Shown piece after piece: positions 1-9,574 of a stretch of 64,000 nt of DNA; positions within the stretch are counted from its first letter, which is position 1, and every line of letters starts with the position of its first letter. The translations under genes and the position numbers were made by a program. Source of the DNA: Pomphorhynchus laevis (lineage: Eukaryota; Acanthocephala; Palaeacanthocephala; Echinorhynchida; Pomphorhynchidae); contig WNNJ02001190.1 in NCBI GenBank assembly GCA_012934845.2, positions 1-64,000 on the forward strand, in the 5' to 3' direction. The notes beneath the pieces were generated by a model, which was given only the letters and a program-made list of their open reading frames with translations, did no database searches and was not told the DNA's origin.

Positions 1-2560
1 ACGAGATACGAAGAGCTTAAGAAACCTAAGCCTTTGCTCTGGAGGACGTCCTCTTGAGAAGAAGACTTATCCCGAGATAGCCCAAGTGCCCCAAAGGCGC
101 ACCTGGGCTTTCCCTTACAATAACAGATGCTAGGCCTGTTTCAGGGCACACCTAGCTTTCTTCAGGATACGTTTGAGTCTATCAAGGTCAGCTTTCGCCG
201 AGGAAGTGGTTCAGATGCAAATATGGAGGAGAGCGCATATAGTGCTAATCTCTTAAGTTTTTGCTTTGTTGCAGGGGGAACATGAAAGACTACCGCCTGC
301 GATTTGGCGGAGTTTAAAATAAGATTGAATATGGGTTACTTGTCTTTTATCCTAAAAAGAATCGGCTCATGTCCGAGACTACGTCTTTACACCTGTATCA
401 AGTGAACAGGGCTGTGGTGTCATCAACGTACACCGCTATACGTTGTTCGCGTTTAAATATTTTTAATAAGTTAATAAGGGCAGCAAGGTATAAGATAGGA
501 GAAAATGGAGGACCTTGAGGCACACACGTAATAGGGTAGATCTGACGCGCATCAGGGTCGTCTTCATAATAAAATCGCTTGGTGTACAGCAGAATCTCCA
601 CCATCTTCACAATTCAAGCAGGCAACCCGAGGGATCTGAGAGAAGAGATCACAAAGAGAATAAAGATGCGGTCAAATGCAGCAGAAAAGTCAAGGAAAAC
701 TGCCACAACTAGCCGATAGCTATTCTCTTGACAAAACTACTCCACCTCACCAACTGTTGAATGAACCGAGCAACCATTGACGAACCTATGAAAACCTGGA
801 GGGATCAAATTTCGCCAAATTAAATGATCGCAGATTTTACGCGCATGCGCTTTTTCGTAAACGACACGATAGCATTTTGAATCGAAATGGGTCGCGGATC
901 TTTGGGGCATTAGCAGGATTTTTTCTTAGGAAAAAACACGCTTACTAATATTGATGCCTGCTACATCGGATAGAGAGGCTAAAAGCATTGTGACGAGCAC
1001 CTCTCTTCTCTGATCAGATGTCAAATGCTGACAGACCCGAGAAGAAAGTGGAACGACGGATTTGGAGGTGCCCGGGAGTGGATCACAGGAGTTAAGGATA
1101 TCCGTAATAGATAGATCCCTACTCATGAAGTTACACCAATGCGGGATTAGTTGAGGTGATTGAGTGGCTCCATAGTTGTGTAGGGCTAGTGACTCCTCCT
1201 AAACTTTATAAAGGCCTACATTCATTAACCAACCCAATGCTCTATCTTTCCAGCAAACAAACTTCTCCTTCTTGAAAATCTTCCAAAAGGAAGACTGAGA
1301 AGGATTAAGGCGAGCAATACTCGTCCTATCCCTACTCAGCTGGAACCTATATCTAGTGCTCCAGTATTCATTCGAGAGAGCCGGTCTGGCGGAAACAGAG
1401 AGATTGGGGAGGTTAAGCAATTTTGCTAGGACCTTGAGTTTTGTCGTAGTGGGATTGTATATACAACCTTTATAGGTAGTCGATAAAATTTTGGTAGCTT
1501 GCGAAAAGAGGTAGTTATTAAATTCGGTCAGACTCTCATTTCCTATTATGGGAAAGAGTTGGATAGCCGCTTGGAAGAAGGCCACTCTGATCGGATCAAA
1601 GTGAAACCTCCTTTCCTTCGAAGCAACATATCTTCCTCAATTCTCCAACGAATTAGGTCATGAGAGGTAAACAATTGCTAGCGCGACTGCTCTGTGCAGA
1701 GGGGTTTTAACAACAACCTCGAAATAAGCAGTAAAATGTCGAGGATAGAATTTGTTGATGTGCAATGAAAGGTAGGTGATGGGGGTTTGTAAATAAGATA
1801 ACCGTTCCTAGCTCTGCGAAACGCTGCATTGATCCAACGACCAATTCTGTCGTTGAAATTCCCAAGTATCATGTCATAACCGCTGTCAATAATACTATCC
1901 AGGAGGTCACGGTTTTTGTGAATTTCCCCTGGACGGATGTAGACATGGGCTAGACTTAGGCGTTTACCGTTATTACTTAGTTAAACTACTAAACAAGACA
2001 TGGCCGGACATAAGTAGGTTAATAAGAGAAAGGACATTAAGGAGCACTTAACTAATGTCAAGATTCCTTGAGATGAAGATGAGTGAGGTGGAGTTATGTA
2101 GGGAGTATAGTGGGTACAGATATTCTTTGGGATAAATCGAGTTATGCCCTGGGCAAGACGGATAGACAGCGTCTCCTTAAGGACTATAACAACTGCATTT
2201 CTACCAGATAGAAGTCTAAGGGCAGAAGCACCTCTCGAGTTCCACTGAAGGATATTCAGTGAAAAAGGATCACGAGTACTCTGCATTGTAATAAGTTTCT
2301 CTTTTTAGGGATGGGGGAAGCACCTCTTCATAGCCTGAAGATAACAAAACATTACTGACCTCATCGCTGTGACGTTGAGTTGAAGAGCATCCAATACAAA
2401 CATATTTGTCGGTTGGAATTCGGTTAGAATTTGCTTGAAATTGAACATTGTTTGATACTCCAACAATTTGTTCGCTCGTGCACATTTTTCTTGAAATTGC
2501 TACACACATTGTAGCAATTTTTGCCAATTTAAAACCAACAAAAAAATAAAAAGTGTACAC
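1..2560 (-). mobile_element. Zinc-knuckle APE LINE, copy A (broken, runs off the window start)
   Basis: Reverse-strand non-LTR retrotransposon of the same family as the copies at 2560-6250, 18500-22130 and 47530-50470. Read 5'-3' on the minus strand it has an ORF1 N-terminal piece (to about 2270), then an endonuclease start containing LNILQWNSRGASAL (about 2190-2260), endonuclease GNFNDRIGRW (about 1830-1870), a linker/RT-N block (1199-1585), and an RT palm piece with YVDDT (398-610). Several frameshifts and stops separate these pieces, so no full ORF2 remains. The window's first bases are the reverse complement of the copy B 3' region (about 6110-6135), so roughly the last 120-150 bp of this copy lie outside. 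The zinc-knuckle block of ORF1 is missing between the two ORFs. Assignment to an I/R1/LOA-like group is inferred from zinc-knuckle ORF1 plus APE endonuclease; the exact clade is not resolved. Confidence 0.85.
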
Positions 2561-3568
2561 GTCGGTTCTACAAAGAAAAGCGTTTTTGCTGCTGAGATGA
2601 TTCAAAACTCAACAAATCACAACGAAATTTCCTCAAAACAAAGTATACTCTCAAATTGTAACCACAATGGAACGGTAAGTGACGTTTCTTTGTTTGTTAA
2701 TGAGGAAGAGTTACTCCCCCAGTCAAAAAATTATCAAATTTGGCTATAATTACGGCCACTAGGCCAATCGAGAAATATCTTTTGTTCCGTACATTCCTAC
2801 GGGGGTTTGTTCTAAAGTTTAATAATAGAGTCGTTTTCAACAACGTAAAATTTTTGACAACTCCCTGAGAGTCTCTTTTGCGTCATTAGATCTACTAAAT
2901 GAATATTATCAGTATTTATTGGAAAACCTGTCATTAACTGGTTCAATAATGCTAAAACCAATAATGGCCTCAATTAAAATCACCAATTTCCTCCTCCAAA
3001 TGGAGGTCGAGAACCTTGAGTTACTCCAAAGCAAATTTGGCCTATCCAATTTGCGTCAACTTAAGGGGAGGGATGGAACTGAACTCCCTATCGCTTTTTG
3101 CTCGTCAGAAATTAATAACGGGCAATTGATATTTAAGAATAAAACAAATCCTATTCTGGGATATAATTTACTATTTCAAATGATAGATCAAGATGACCTT
3201 ACCTATCCTCACTGCTCCTCCTGTCACAAGTGGGGACACTGGAAATCGTCTTGCAATTCGACTCCGCACTGTGGGGTGTGTGGTGAAGATAATTGCCATA
3301 ATTTACTAAAAGGTGAAAAATGTGTTGCCCCACCAACCTGGTCTAATTGTAATGGATCTCATCCGACTTGGTCCCGACGATGTCCAGCATTCAAGAATTA
3401 CATAAAAATATGCATTACTGCGAACCGGCCTAAATCCTTCGCCGAAACTTCAAAGACTCAAAGTAATGATAGACAAATGTCTGGTTCTGATATATTGAAA
3501 ATCGTCATTCTAAAAAACAATGAAGCCATTGTAACAATGCAACGCATGATTGAACAACTTGTTTGAGG
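2560..3568 (+). pseudogene. LINE ORF1 with three zinc knuckles (copy B)
   Basis: Nucleic-acid-binding ORF1 of copy B. The stretch from 2560 to 2918 aligns by eye with the ORF1 start of copy D (shared NSTN and EEE/EEM-LLP motifs) but contains stops and frameshifts. The open part (2919-3566, 215 codons) holds a tandem cysteine/histidine block at about residues 98-150: CSSCHKWGHWKSSC, CGVCGEDNCH and CNGSHPTWSRRC. This is a CCHC triplet like those in ORF1/Gag of I-, R1- and jockey-group LINEs, expected to coat the element RNA. The third knuckle starts SNCNGSHPTW. The reading frame upstream of its first ATG clearly continues the homology, so the ATG at 2919 is not the native start. Confidence 0.8.
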
Positions 3569-3805
3569 CTTATTGGGCGCGGCACCAGCGCCGGCCACTG
3601 CTGTTCTTCAATCGAAGAAACGCGGTGCATCATTACCCAAGGTTCCGCCTTTAAGGTAAGAAGACTACTGAAGAATAAGAATGCCCGGGAAAATGAAGAT
3701 ATTGCCCAGTAGGCTCAGACCCCGGATGGGGCTAGTGGCAGGGGGAGACCTTCCTGCATCTAGTTCTGTCTAGGTTGGCTGCTCCCGTCCAACTGATATT
3801 CCACA

Positions 3806-6065
3806 ATGGTGAGTAAACCCGAGGCTTTTTCACTGAATATTCTTCAGTGGAACTCGGGAGGTGCTTCTGCCCTTAGACTTCTATCTGGTAGAGATGCAGA
3901 TGTTATAGTCATTCAGGAGACGCGGTCTATCCGTCTCCCCCAGGACATTACTCGATTTATTCCAAAGCATATCTGTTCCCACTATACTCCGTACATAACC
4001 TCACCTCACTCCTCTTCATCTCAAGGACTCTTGACCTTAGTTAAGTGCTCCTTAAGATTTCCCTCTTGCTAAATTACTCTTGTTCAGCCCTGTCTTGTTT
4101 GGTAGTTTCACTCGTTAAGAACGGTAAACGCCTCAGTCTAGCCAATGTTTACATCCTCCAAGGGAGATTCACAAGCATCGTTCCCTTCTGGATGGTATTA
4201 TTAATAGCGGCTACGACATAGTACTAGGTGACTTCAACGACAGAACTGGTCGTTGGATCAATGCAACACTTCGCAAAGCTAGGAACGGTTATCTTATTCA
4301 CAAACCCCCGTCACCTACCTTTCATTGAAATCAACGAATTCACTCCTCGACATTTTACTGCTCCACGAGAGGTGGTTGTTAAAACCCTTCTGCACGGAGC
4401 AGTCGCGAACACATCTGTCCACCTCTCATGATCTAATTTGCTGTCGGTTAGAAGATGATATACTGCTTCGTAGATTCCACTTTGACCCAATCAGAGTGGC
4501 TTTCTTCCAGGCAACTATCCAACGCTTCCCCCGAATTGGTAATGAGAGTTTAACCGAATTTAATTCCTACCTCTTTTCGCAAGCTACCGCGTTGCTTTCG
4601 ACAACCTTTAAAGGTCGCATTTTCAATCCCACTCCGCCAAAACTCAAGGTTCTAGCTAAACTGATAAACCTCCCTAATCTCTCTTCCTCCGCCAGACAAC
4701 CCTCTCAAATGAATACTGGCGCACCAGATATTGGTTCCAGCTGAGTAGGTATAGGGCGAGCATTTCTCGTCTTGACCCTTCTCAGTCTACCTTTTGGAAG
4801 ATATTCAAGAAAGAGAAGTGTGTTTGTTGGAGGGATAGGGTTTTAGGTTGGATCAGTAGCATATGCCTTGATAAAGTTTTGGAAGAGTCACTAGCCCTTC
4901 ACAATTATGGAGCCACGCAATCTCCGCAACCAATCTCGCCTTGGGGAGACTTCAGGAGTAGATACTTATCTGTCACAGATATTCTCAACGCCTGGGGGCC
5001 TCTTCCGGGCACATCCTAATATGTCGCTCCACTCTCTTCCCGTGTCTGTCAACTTTTGACAGCCGATAAAAGAAGGGAGGTGGCCGTCACAATGCTATTA
5101 GCCACCCCATCCGATGTGGCGGGAACCAACATTAGCAAGAGAATTTTTATATCAAAAAAGTTTCCCGTCTCTTGTCCAAAAGACCTACGGCCCATTTCGA
5201 TTCAAAATTCCCTCTTCTCGATCTACGAAAAAGCGCTTGCGCGTAGAATCCGCGATCATCTGATTAGGCGAAATTTAATCCCACCTGGTTTCTATGGGTT
5301 TGTCAAAGGTCGCTCGGTCCATTCAGCAGTTTGTGAAGTGCATCGGTTTTGTCAGGAGAACTGTCATCAGCCAACTGTGGCTGTTTTCCTTGATTTTTCC
5401 GCTGCATTTGACAACATCTCAATTCCCTTTGTTATCTCTTCTCTCAGGTCCCTCGGGTTGCCTACGAGAATTGTTAACAGGGTGGAGATACTGCTGTACA
5501 CCAAGCGATTTTATTATGATGACGACCCTGATGCGCGTCAGTTCTACACTATTACGGGTGTGCCTCAAGGCTCCTTCTCTCCTATCTTATATCTTGCTGC
5601 TTCCATCAATCTATTAAAATATTAAAACGCGATCAACGTCTAGTGGTGTACGCTAATGACACCAAAGCCCTGTTCTCTGGACGCAGGTGTAAAGACGTAG
5701 TCTCGGACATCAGCCGCTTCTTTTTAAGATTAAAAGACCAGCTGCCCAGGTGTAACCTTGTTCTAAATTCCGCCAAATCGCAGGTGGTTGTCTTTCATGG
5801 CACCCCTGCGACAAAGCAAAAACTTAAGAGACCAGCACTCTCTGCGCTCTCCTCCATATTTGCCACTGAACTACTCCCTTCCTTCACAAGTCGAGTAAAA
5901 TACCTGGGGTTCACCGTTTCGGTGAACTGGTCGGCGAAAGCCGACCTGGATAGACTCAAACGTATCCTGAAGAGAGCTAGGTGGGCTCTGAAACGGGCTC
6001 AGCATATGTCGTTGAATGGGAAAACCCATGTACGTCTTTGGGGTACCTGGGCTATCTCGGGATAA
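3806..6065 (+). pseudogene. LINE ORF2 endonuclease-reverse transcriptase (copy B)
   Basis: Broken ORF2. The N-terminal APE-type endonuclease begins LNILQWNSGGASALRL (residues 9-24 of the first piece) followed by VIVIQETRS; GDFNDRTGRW near 4230 is the endonuclease DFN motif. The RT has FLDFSAAFDNI (about 5390), GVPQGS (about 5560) and a degenerate palm motif YANDT near 5650 where an intact polymerase has Y-x-D-D. The C-terminal part ends with a conserved KADLDRLKRILKRARWAL block at about 5935-5990. At least three frame changes and the D-to-N change at the palm predict no activity. The enzyme would nick target DNA and prime reverse transcription of its own RNA. Confidence 0.85.
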
Positions 6066-6249
6066 GTCTTATTCTCAAGAGGACGTCCCCCAGAGCAAAG
6101 GCTGAGGTTTCTTAAGCTCTTCGTCTCTCGTTTACCCAGCATCGTCCGCACCGAATGGATTCTTCGGGGGGGGGTTGAAAGACCCCGGGTGGTTTAATCG
6201 GAAAGCGGCGTGTTGGATTGTTGGAGGCTCAGATCCCCATTGATTTGAG

Positions 6250-6401
6250 GCCAGAATAAAGTTGAAGACTCCGATAATAATGACCATGATGATTCGCTTC
6301 GAAACTATTTATCTTAGAATATTTATCGGTTGTAATTATTTATTTATCCTTTTGTGAGTAAGAAAATCTATTATTATTAATTTAAAACCAATAACGAAAC
6401 A
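6250..6401 (+). other. Short AT-rich spacer after LINE copy B
   Basis: About 150 bp between the LINE 3' tail and the unrecognised ORF. It carries no repeat or gene signal that I can support. Confidence 0.4.
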
Positions 6402-7075
6402 ATGCACGTCGGACCTTCAAAAGGATTGGTAAGTAACTTAAAAAAAAACAACTATGGGGATGGGGGTCTAATGAATTTTGCTCACGAATCGTACTTAAAA
6501 ATATGGCCAACGCTGAACAGTCGTCAGGGGGATACTGTGGATGATCGAGAGGATTTTTCTGAACTCTTGGATCGTTCTCTTAAACATTTCTTCTTGGATT
6601 TTTTCAATGCGAAGGGTGTTTTGCGTTTTTACATTGACCATGTCGAAGTCAACTTCCAGGTGTTTATAGGTTACGATTGTGATGAAGTATTTATCGAGGG
6701 CAGTGATGGCACTGTATATGTTCATAGAGAAATCAACGTGGGATCTATCGACTATGCAGATGAACGATCTGGGGACTTTTCTGATTATAGAATCGAAACC
6801 GAAAGAGAGTGTGATGATGATCTTATTGATAGCAGAGCTGGAAACGAAAAGATCAGGATTGTGAGGACACCTGGGCTTATAGTTCAGAGGTTGACACTGT
6901 AGATACCCTTAATATTGTCGGTGTAATTGATGTTCTATCAGATAACAGAAGCAATGACTTCAACGGTTATAAGAATGACTACCTTGCGACTAAAACGCTG
7001 ATTAGGAACAACAACGATTTTGGAAATTACCACTGCTGTTGCGTGGAAAAAAATAATGGTTCTAAAAAGGCTTGA
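6402..7075 (+). pseudogene. Unrecognised acidic ORF with one frameshift
   Basis: I do not recognise this protein. An ATG ORF of 166 codons (6402-6902) is rich in Asp and Glu (for example ECDDDLIDS near residue 140) with no signal peptide, membrane segment or cysteine motif. Near 6855-6870 a second frame opens that continues the same composition (DTWAYSSEVDTVDTLN) and stays open for about 70 codons to a TGA at about 7073, ending with CCCVEKNNGSKKA. The simplest reading is one coding region broken by an indel. It could be a gag-like or accessory ORF of an unidentified retroelement, since both flanks are mobile DNA. A 76-codon antisense ORF overlaps it (6495-6725) and is probably a shadow. Confidence 0.35.
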
Positions 7076-7455
7076 GGCTTCCGGCTGTAGTTGTTTCTGT
7101 GGTTGGCCCCTGTCTGCAAGAATCCCCTCCTTACGTGGTACTAATCCTTATATTTTTGATTATATATTCTAATTTTTGACAAAACGTTTTCCACATACAG
7201 TTGTATTTTTTAATAAAATCTTTATTTATTTATTTAATTTAAAACCAACATGTGTTCCGAATTTCCTTATGCTATCATTGTACTTTTTGATTATAAAGTT
7301 GCCATTTGTTTTATGATTGTCGGGATTTTTACCAAATCCCCTATTGGATGCAAGTGTAGAGCACTTTGATGTAGGATATAACGTAAAGCGCTGAAAAAGA
7401 GATATTCCTTCATCGTATTTAGCTCTTTTAAACTTCCCGTGATATTGAAATAAAC
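7076..7455. other. AT-rich spacer with no supported gene
   Basis: An 81-codon reverse ORF lies at 7226-7471, but it shows no recognisable motif and runs into the foldback arm. I see nothing else here. Confidence 0.35.
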
Positions 7456-8455
7456 TAGAAGTATTCTTCATTGGTCGGTTTGATATTATTCTCGTGTGGT
7501 TGTTTGAATCCTATCAGCATCACTGTACACTACAATCAGCGTGGGTGGACCACATCAGCAGTGAGCCCACGCCCACATTTCGTGTTTCGGTCCTGTTACT
7601 GCTTCTGCTGATTCCTTGTCGCCGAAATGCTGGTTTATATTTGGCTTATATACCAAATTACACAATTAATGTGTTCTATATTTGGTGTGGGCGGTAACTA
7701 ATATTCGCAATTCGAATCCACCACACAATAGTAAAAAGACAGCTTACGGTTTACTGTCCAGTGAACATTTCGTATAAGAACGGAATAAAAAATCGGTGTG
7801 TGGTGGATTCGAATTGCGAATATTAGTTACCGCCCACACCAAATATAGAACACATTAATTGTGTAATTTGGTATATAAGCCAAATATACACCAGCATTTC
7901 GGCGACAAGGAATCAGCAGAAGCAGTAAATGGACAGAAACACGAAATGTACGCGTGGGCTCACTGCTGATGAGGTCCACCCACGCTGATTGTAGTGTACA
8001 GTGATGCTGATAGGATTCAAACAACCACACGAGGATAATATCAAACCGACCAATGAAGAATAACGGCTCGTGTATGCAATATTCACAATAGTAAAAAGAC
8101 AGCTTACGGTTTACTGTCCAGTGAACATTTCGTATAAGAACGGAATAAAAAATCGGTGTGTGGTGGATTCGAATTGCGAATATTAGTTACCGCCTACACC
8201 AAATATAGAACACATTAATTGTGTAATTTGGTATATAAGCCAAATATAAACCAGCATTTCGGCGACAAGGAATCAGCAGAAGCAGTAAATGGACCGAAAC
8301 ACGAAATGTAGGCGTGGGCTCACTGCTGATGAGGTCCACCCACGCTGATTGTAGTGTACAGTGATGCTGATAGGATTCAAACAACCACACGAGGATAATA
8401 TCAAACCGACCAATGAAGAATAACGGCTCGTGTATGCAATATTCACAATACTGGA
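7456..8455. repeat. Three-arm foldback repeat (one forward arm, two 360-bp inverted units)
   Basis: An arm of about 270 bp at 7456-7725 recurs as its reverse complement at 7795-8060 and 8155-8420. A spacer of about 70 bp (starting CAATAGTAAAAAGACAGC) sits between arm 1 and arm 2 and is repeated between arms 2 and 3. Arms 2 and 3 therefore form a tandem pair with a 360-bp period (7727 to 8087). Copies differ at only a few positions, so the structure is young or conversion-maintained. Each arm can also form a hairpin (GCGTGGG pairing with CCCACGC around the CTGCTGATGAGG box). No transposase is present, so it is probably a non-autonomous foldback element. The 67-codon ORFs inside are a by-product of the repeat. 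Confidence 0.85.
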
Positions 8456-8459
8456 AGTA

Positions 8460-8650
8460 TTATTGGATAAATTAGAAGGAGCCAAATAACTGACAAAACA
8501 CGTATATTAAAAACCGCTCAATTTTATCCCCGAGCAGATTATTGCATCGATATCAAGTTTTGCATTCTGATCCAATGTCATTGTAATTTTTAAAGACATG
8601 GTTCAATCGATACTGAGCAACATATTTTTGAAATACTTCGCTATCTTGTC
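8460..8650. other. AT-rich spacer, nothing recognised
   Basis: No repeat, RNA or coding signal that I can support. Confidence 0.3.
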
Positions 8651-8720
8651 TGACATATGTTATGAACACTAACTTATAATTCTGTTTTGTAGATTGCTAA
8701 ATAAAGCTCCCGTTAGTACA
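8651..8720 (+). repeat. Possible solo/5' short LTR related to the gypsy-like element
   Basis: This 70-bp segment starts TGACAT and ends AGTACA. It shares with the 90-bp LTR at 25876-25965 the blocks CTAACTT, TTTTGTAGAT and AATAAAGCT in the same order. The bases just downstream (ATTTATTAAACA) also resemble those after the complete element's 5' LTR (ATTTATTGAAAACA). A gag-like start occurs 600 bp downstream. I infer a remnant LTR plus leader of a relative of the 25.9-29.8 kb element. Confidence 0.5.
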
Positions 8721-9322
8721 ATTTATTAAACAATTGTTAATTAGCAAGATTTTCAAACCGGAAGCTCTGGCAACTCAGCCCAACGATGTGGATGCTCCGT
8801 TGCTCTGAGCGCACTGGAAACGTCGCTGTTAGAAATAAAACGTCGCTGACATCGAGCAAATGTTTGCTTCAAGCAAACAATCGATTGGATGTGTTGGTTA
8901 ATCATGTCAGTCCGATTGTCTATCGATATATATATATATAATTGTAGATGTTGCCAAAAACCGAAGTTCGATTACAAGTAGAGCAGACTTCATTATCACT
9001 CCTAGACGAGCTGATGGTAGCCAGCAGCACTCAACAGTAGAGTGAAGTACCATTGGTCGTTTCGGCTGTCATGTGATATATTTAAAAGAGATCTCCGAGA
9101 ATTTGCTAACGTAGTAGCATGGGCCTAGCCTCTTTAAACCAACAATGAGCTTTCCGGATCTTCTTAATTTTATTCATCAGGAATTTTAATTGCTGTCGTT
9201 GCTTGCTTTCTCACTGGATCTATTTGAATGATTGTACTGATATTTATATGTTATGTTTTCAGAAGTTCCCATAAAGCCTTTTGTTGTTGTTCGCCTCGGT
9301 TCAATTTATGCGAACATTGTGA

Positions 9323-9430
9323 ATGGACAAGCTACTCAAACAAGCGATCCTAGATGCTTTAACCGATGGGATTGATTCGGCAAAAGTTTGGCGTCATTGG
9401 CTACAAAGTTTCAATGCGTTTGTATTGAAT
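9323..9430 (+). pseudogene. Gag N-terminal fragment (gypsy-like), truncated
   Basis: From the ATG at 9323 about 35 codons read as a Gag start, with WRHWLQSFNAFV matching in spacing and residues WKHWLSTFEAFI of the Gag at 26004. Homology stops where the sequence becomes duplicated (the GATTGTCTATCGATATATAT stretch at 8919-8938 recurs at 9480-9499) and then gives way to the 393-bp tandem array. Upstream, TTGTTGTTCGCC (about 9282-9293) lies in the leader. This is the truncated front of an LTR element, with no pol sequence visible after it. Confidence 0.55.
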
Positions 9431-9574
9431 CGATTGTACAATCGATTTTGTATTGAACAATCGATTAATCATGTCAGTCCGATTGTCTATCGATATATAT
9501 AGTTTTAAATCCAATTGTGGCAACATTTACAACTATGTACATATATATCGATAGATCGATATATAATATATATA

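Larger units (their letters stand above)
2560..6250 (+). mobile_element. Zinc-knuckle APE LINE, copy B (near full length, inactivated)
   Basis: The longest copy of this family in the window. ORF1 begins near 2560 and ends at 3568. ORF2 starts about 3806 with the endonuclease and runs through RT to about 6065, followed by a short 3' tail containing a run of G and the AGACCCCGGGTGG stretch near 6180-6195. That 3' end also occurs at 59045-59160 and, reversed, near 18560-18600, which supports the element boundary. ORF2 is broken into at least four reading frames (3806-4072, 4325-4744, 5056-5625, 5643-6065). The 5' end abuts copy A head to head, giving an inverted pair more than 6 kb long. Confidence 0.88.

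Noticed and set aside
7494-8390. Three 67-codon ORFs with hydrophobic segments
   Set aside because: They are inverted copies of one repeat arm, with no promoter, start context or homologs that I can name.
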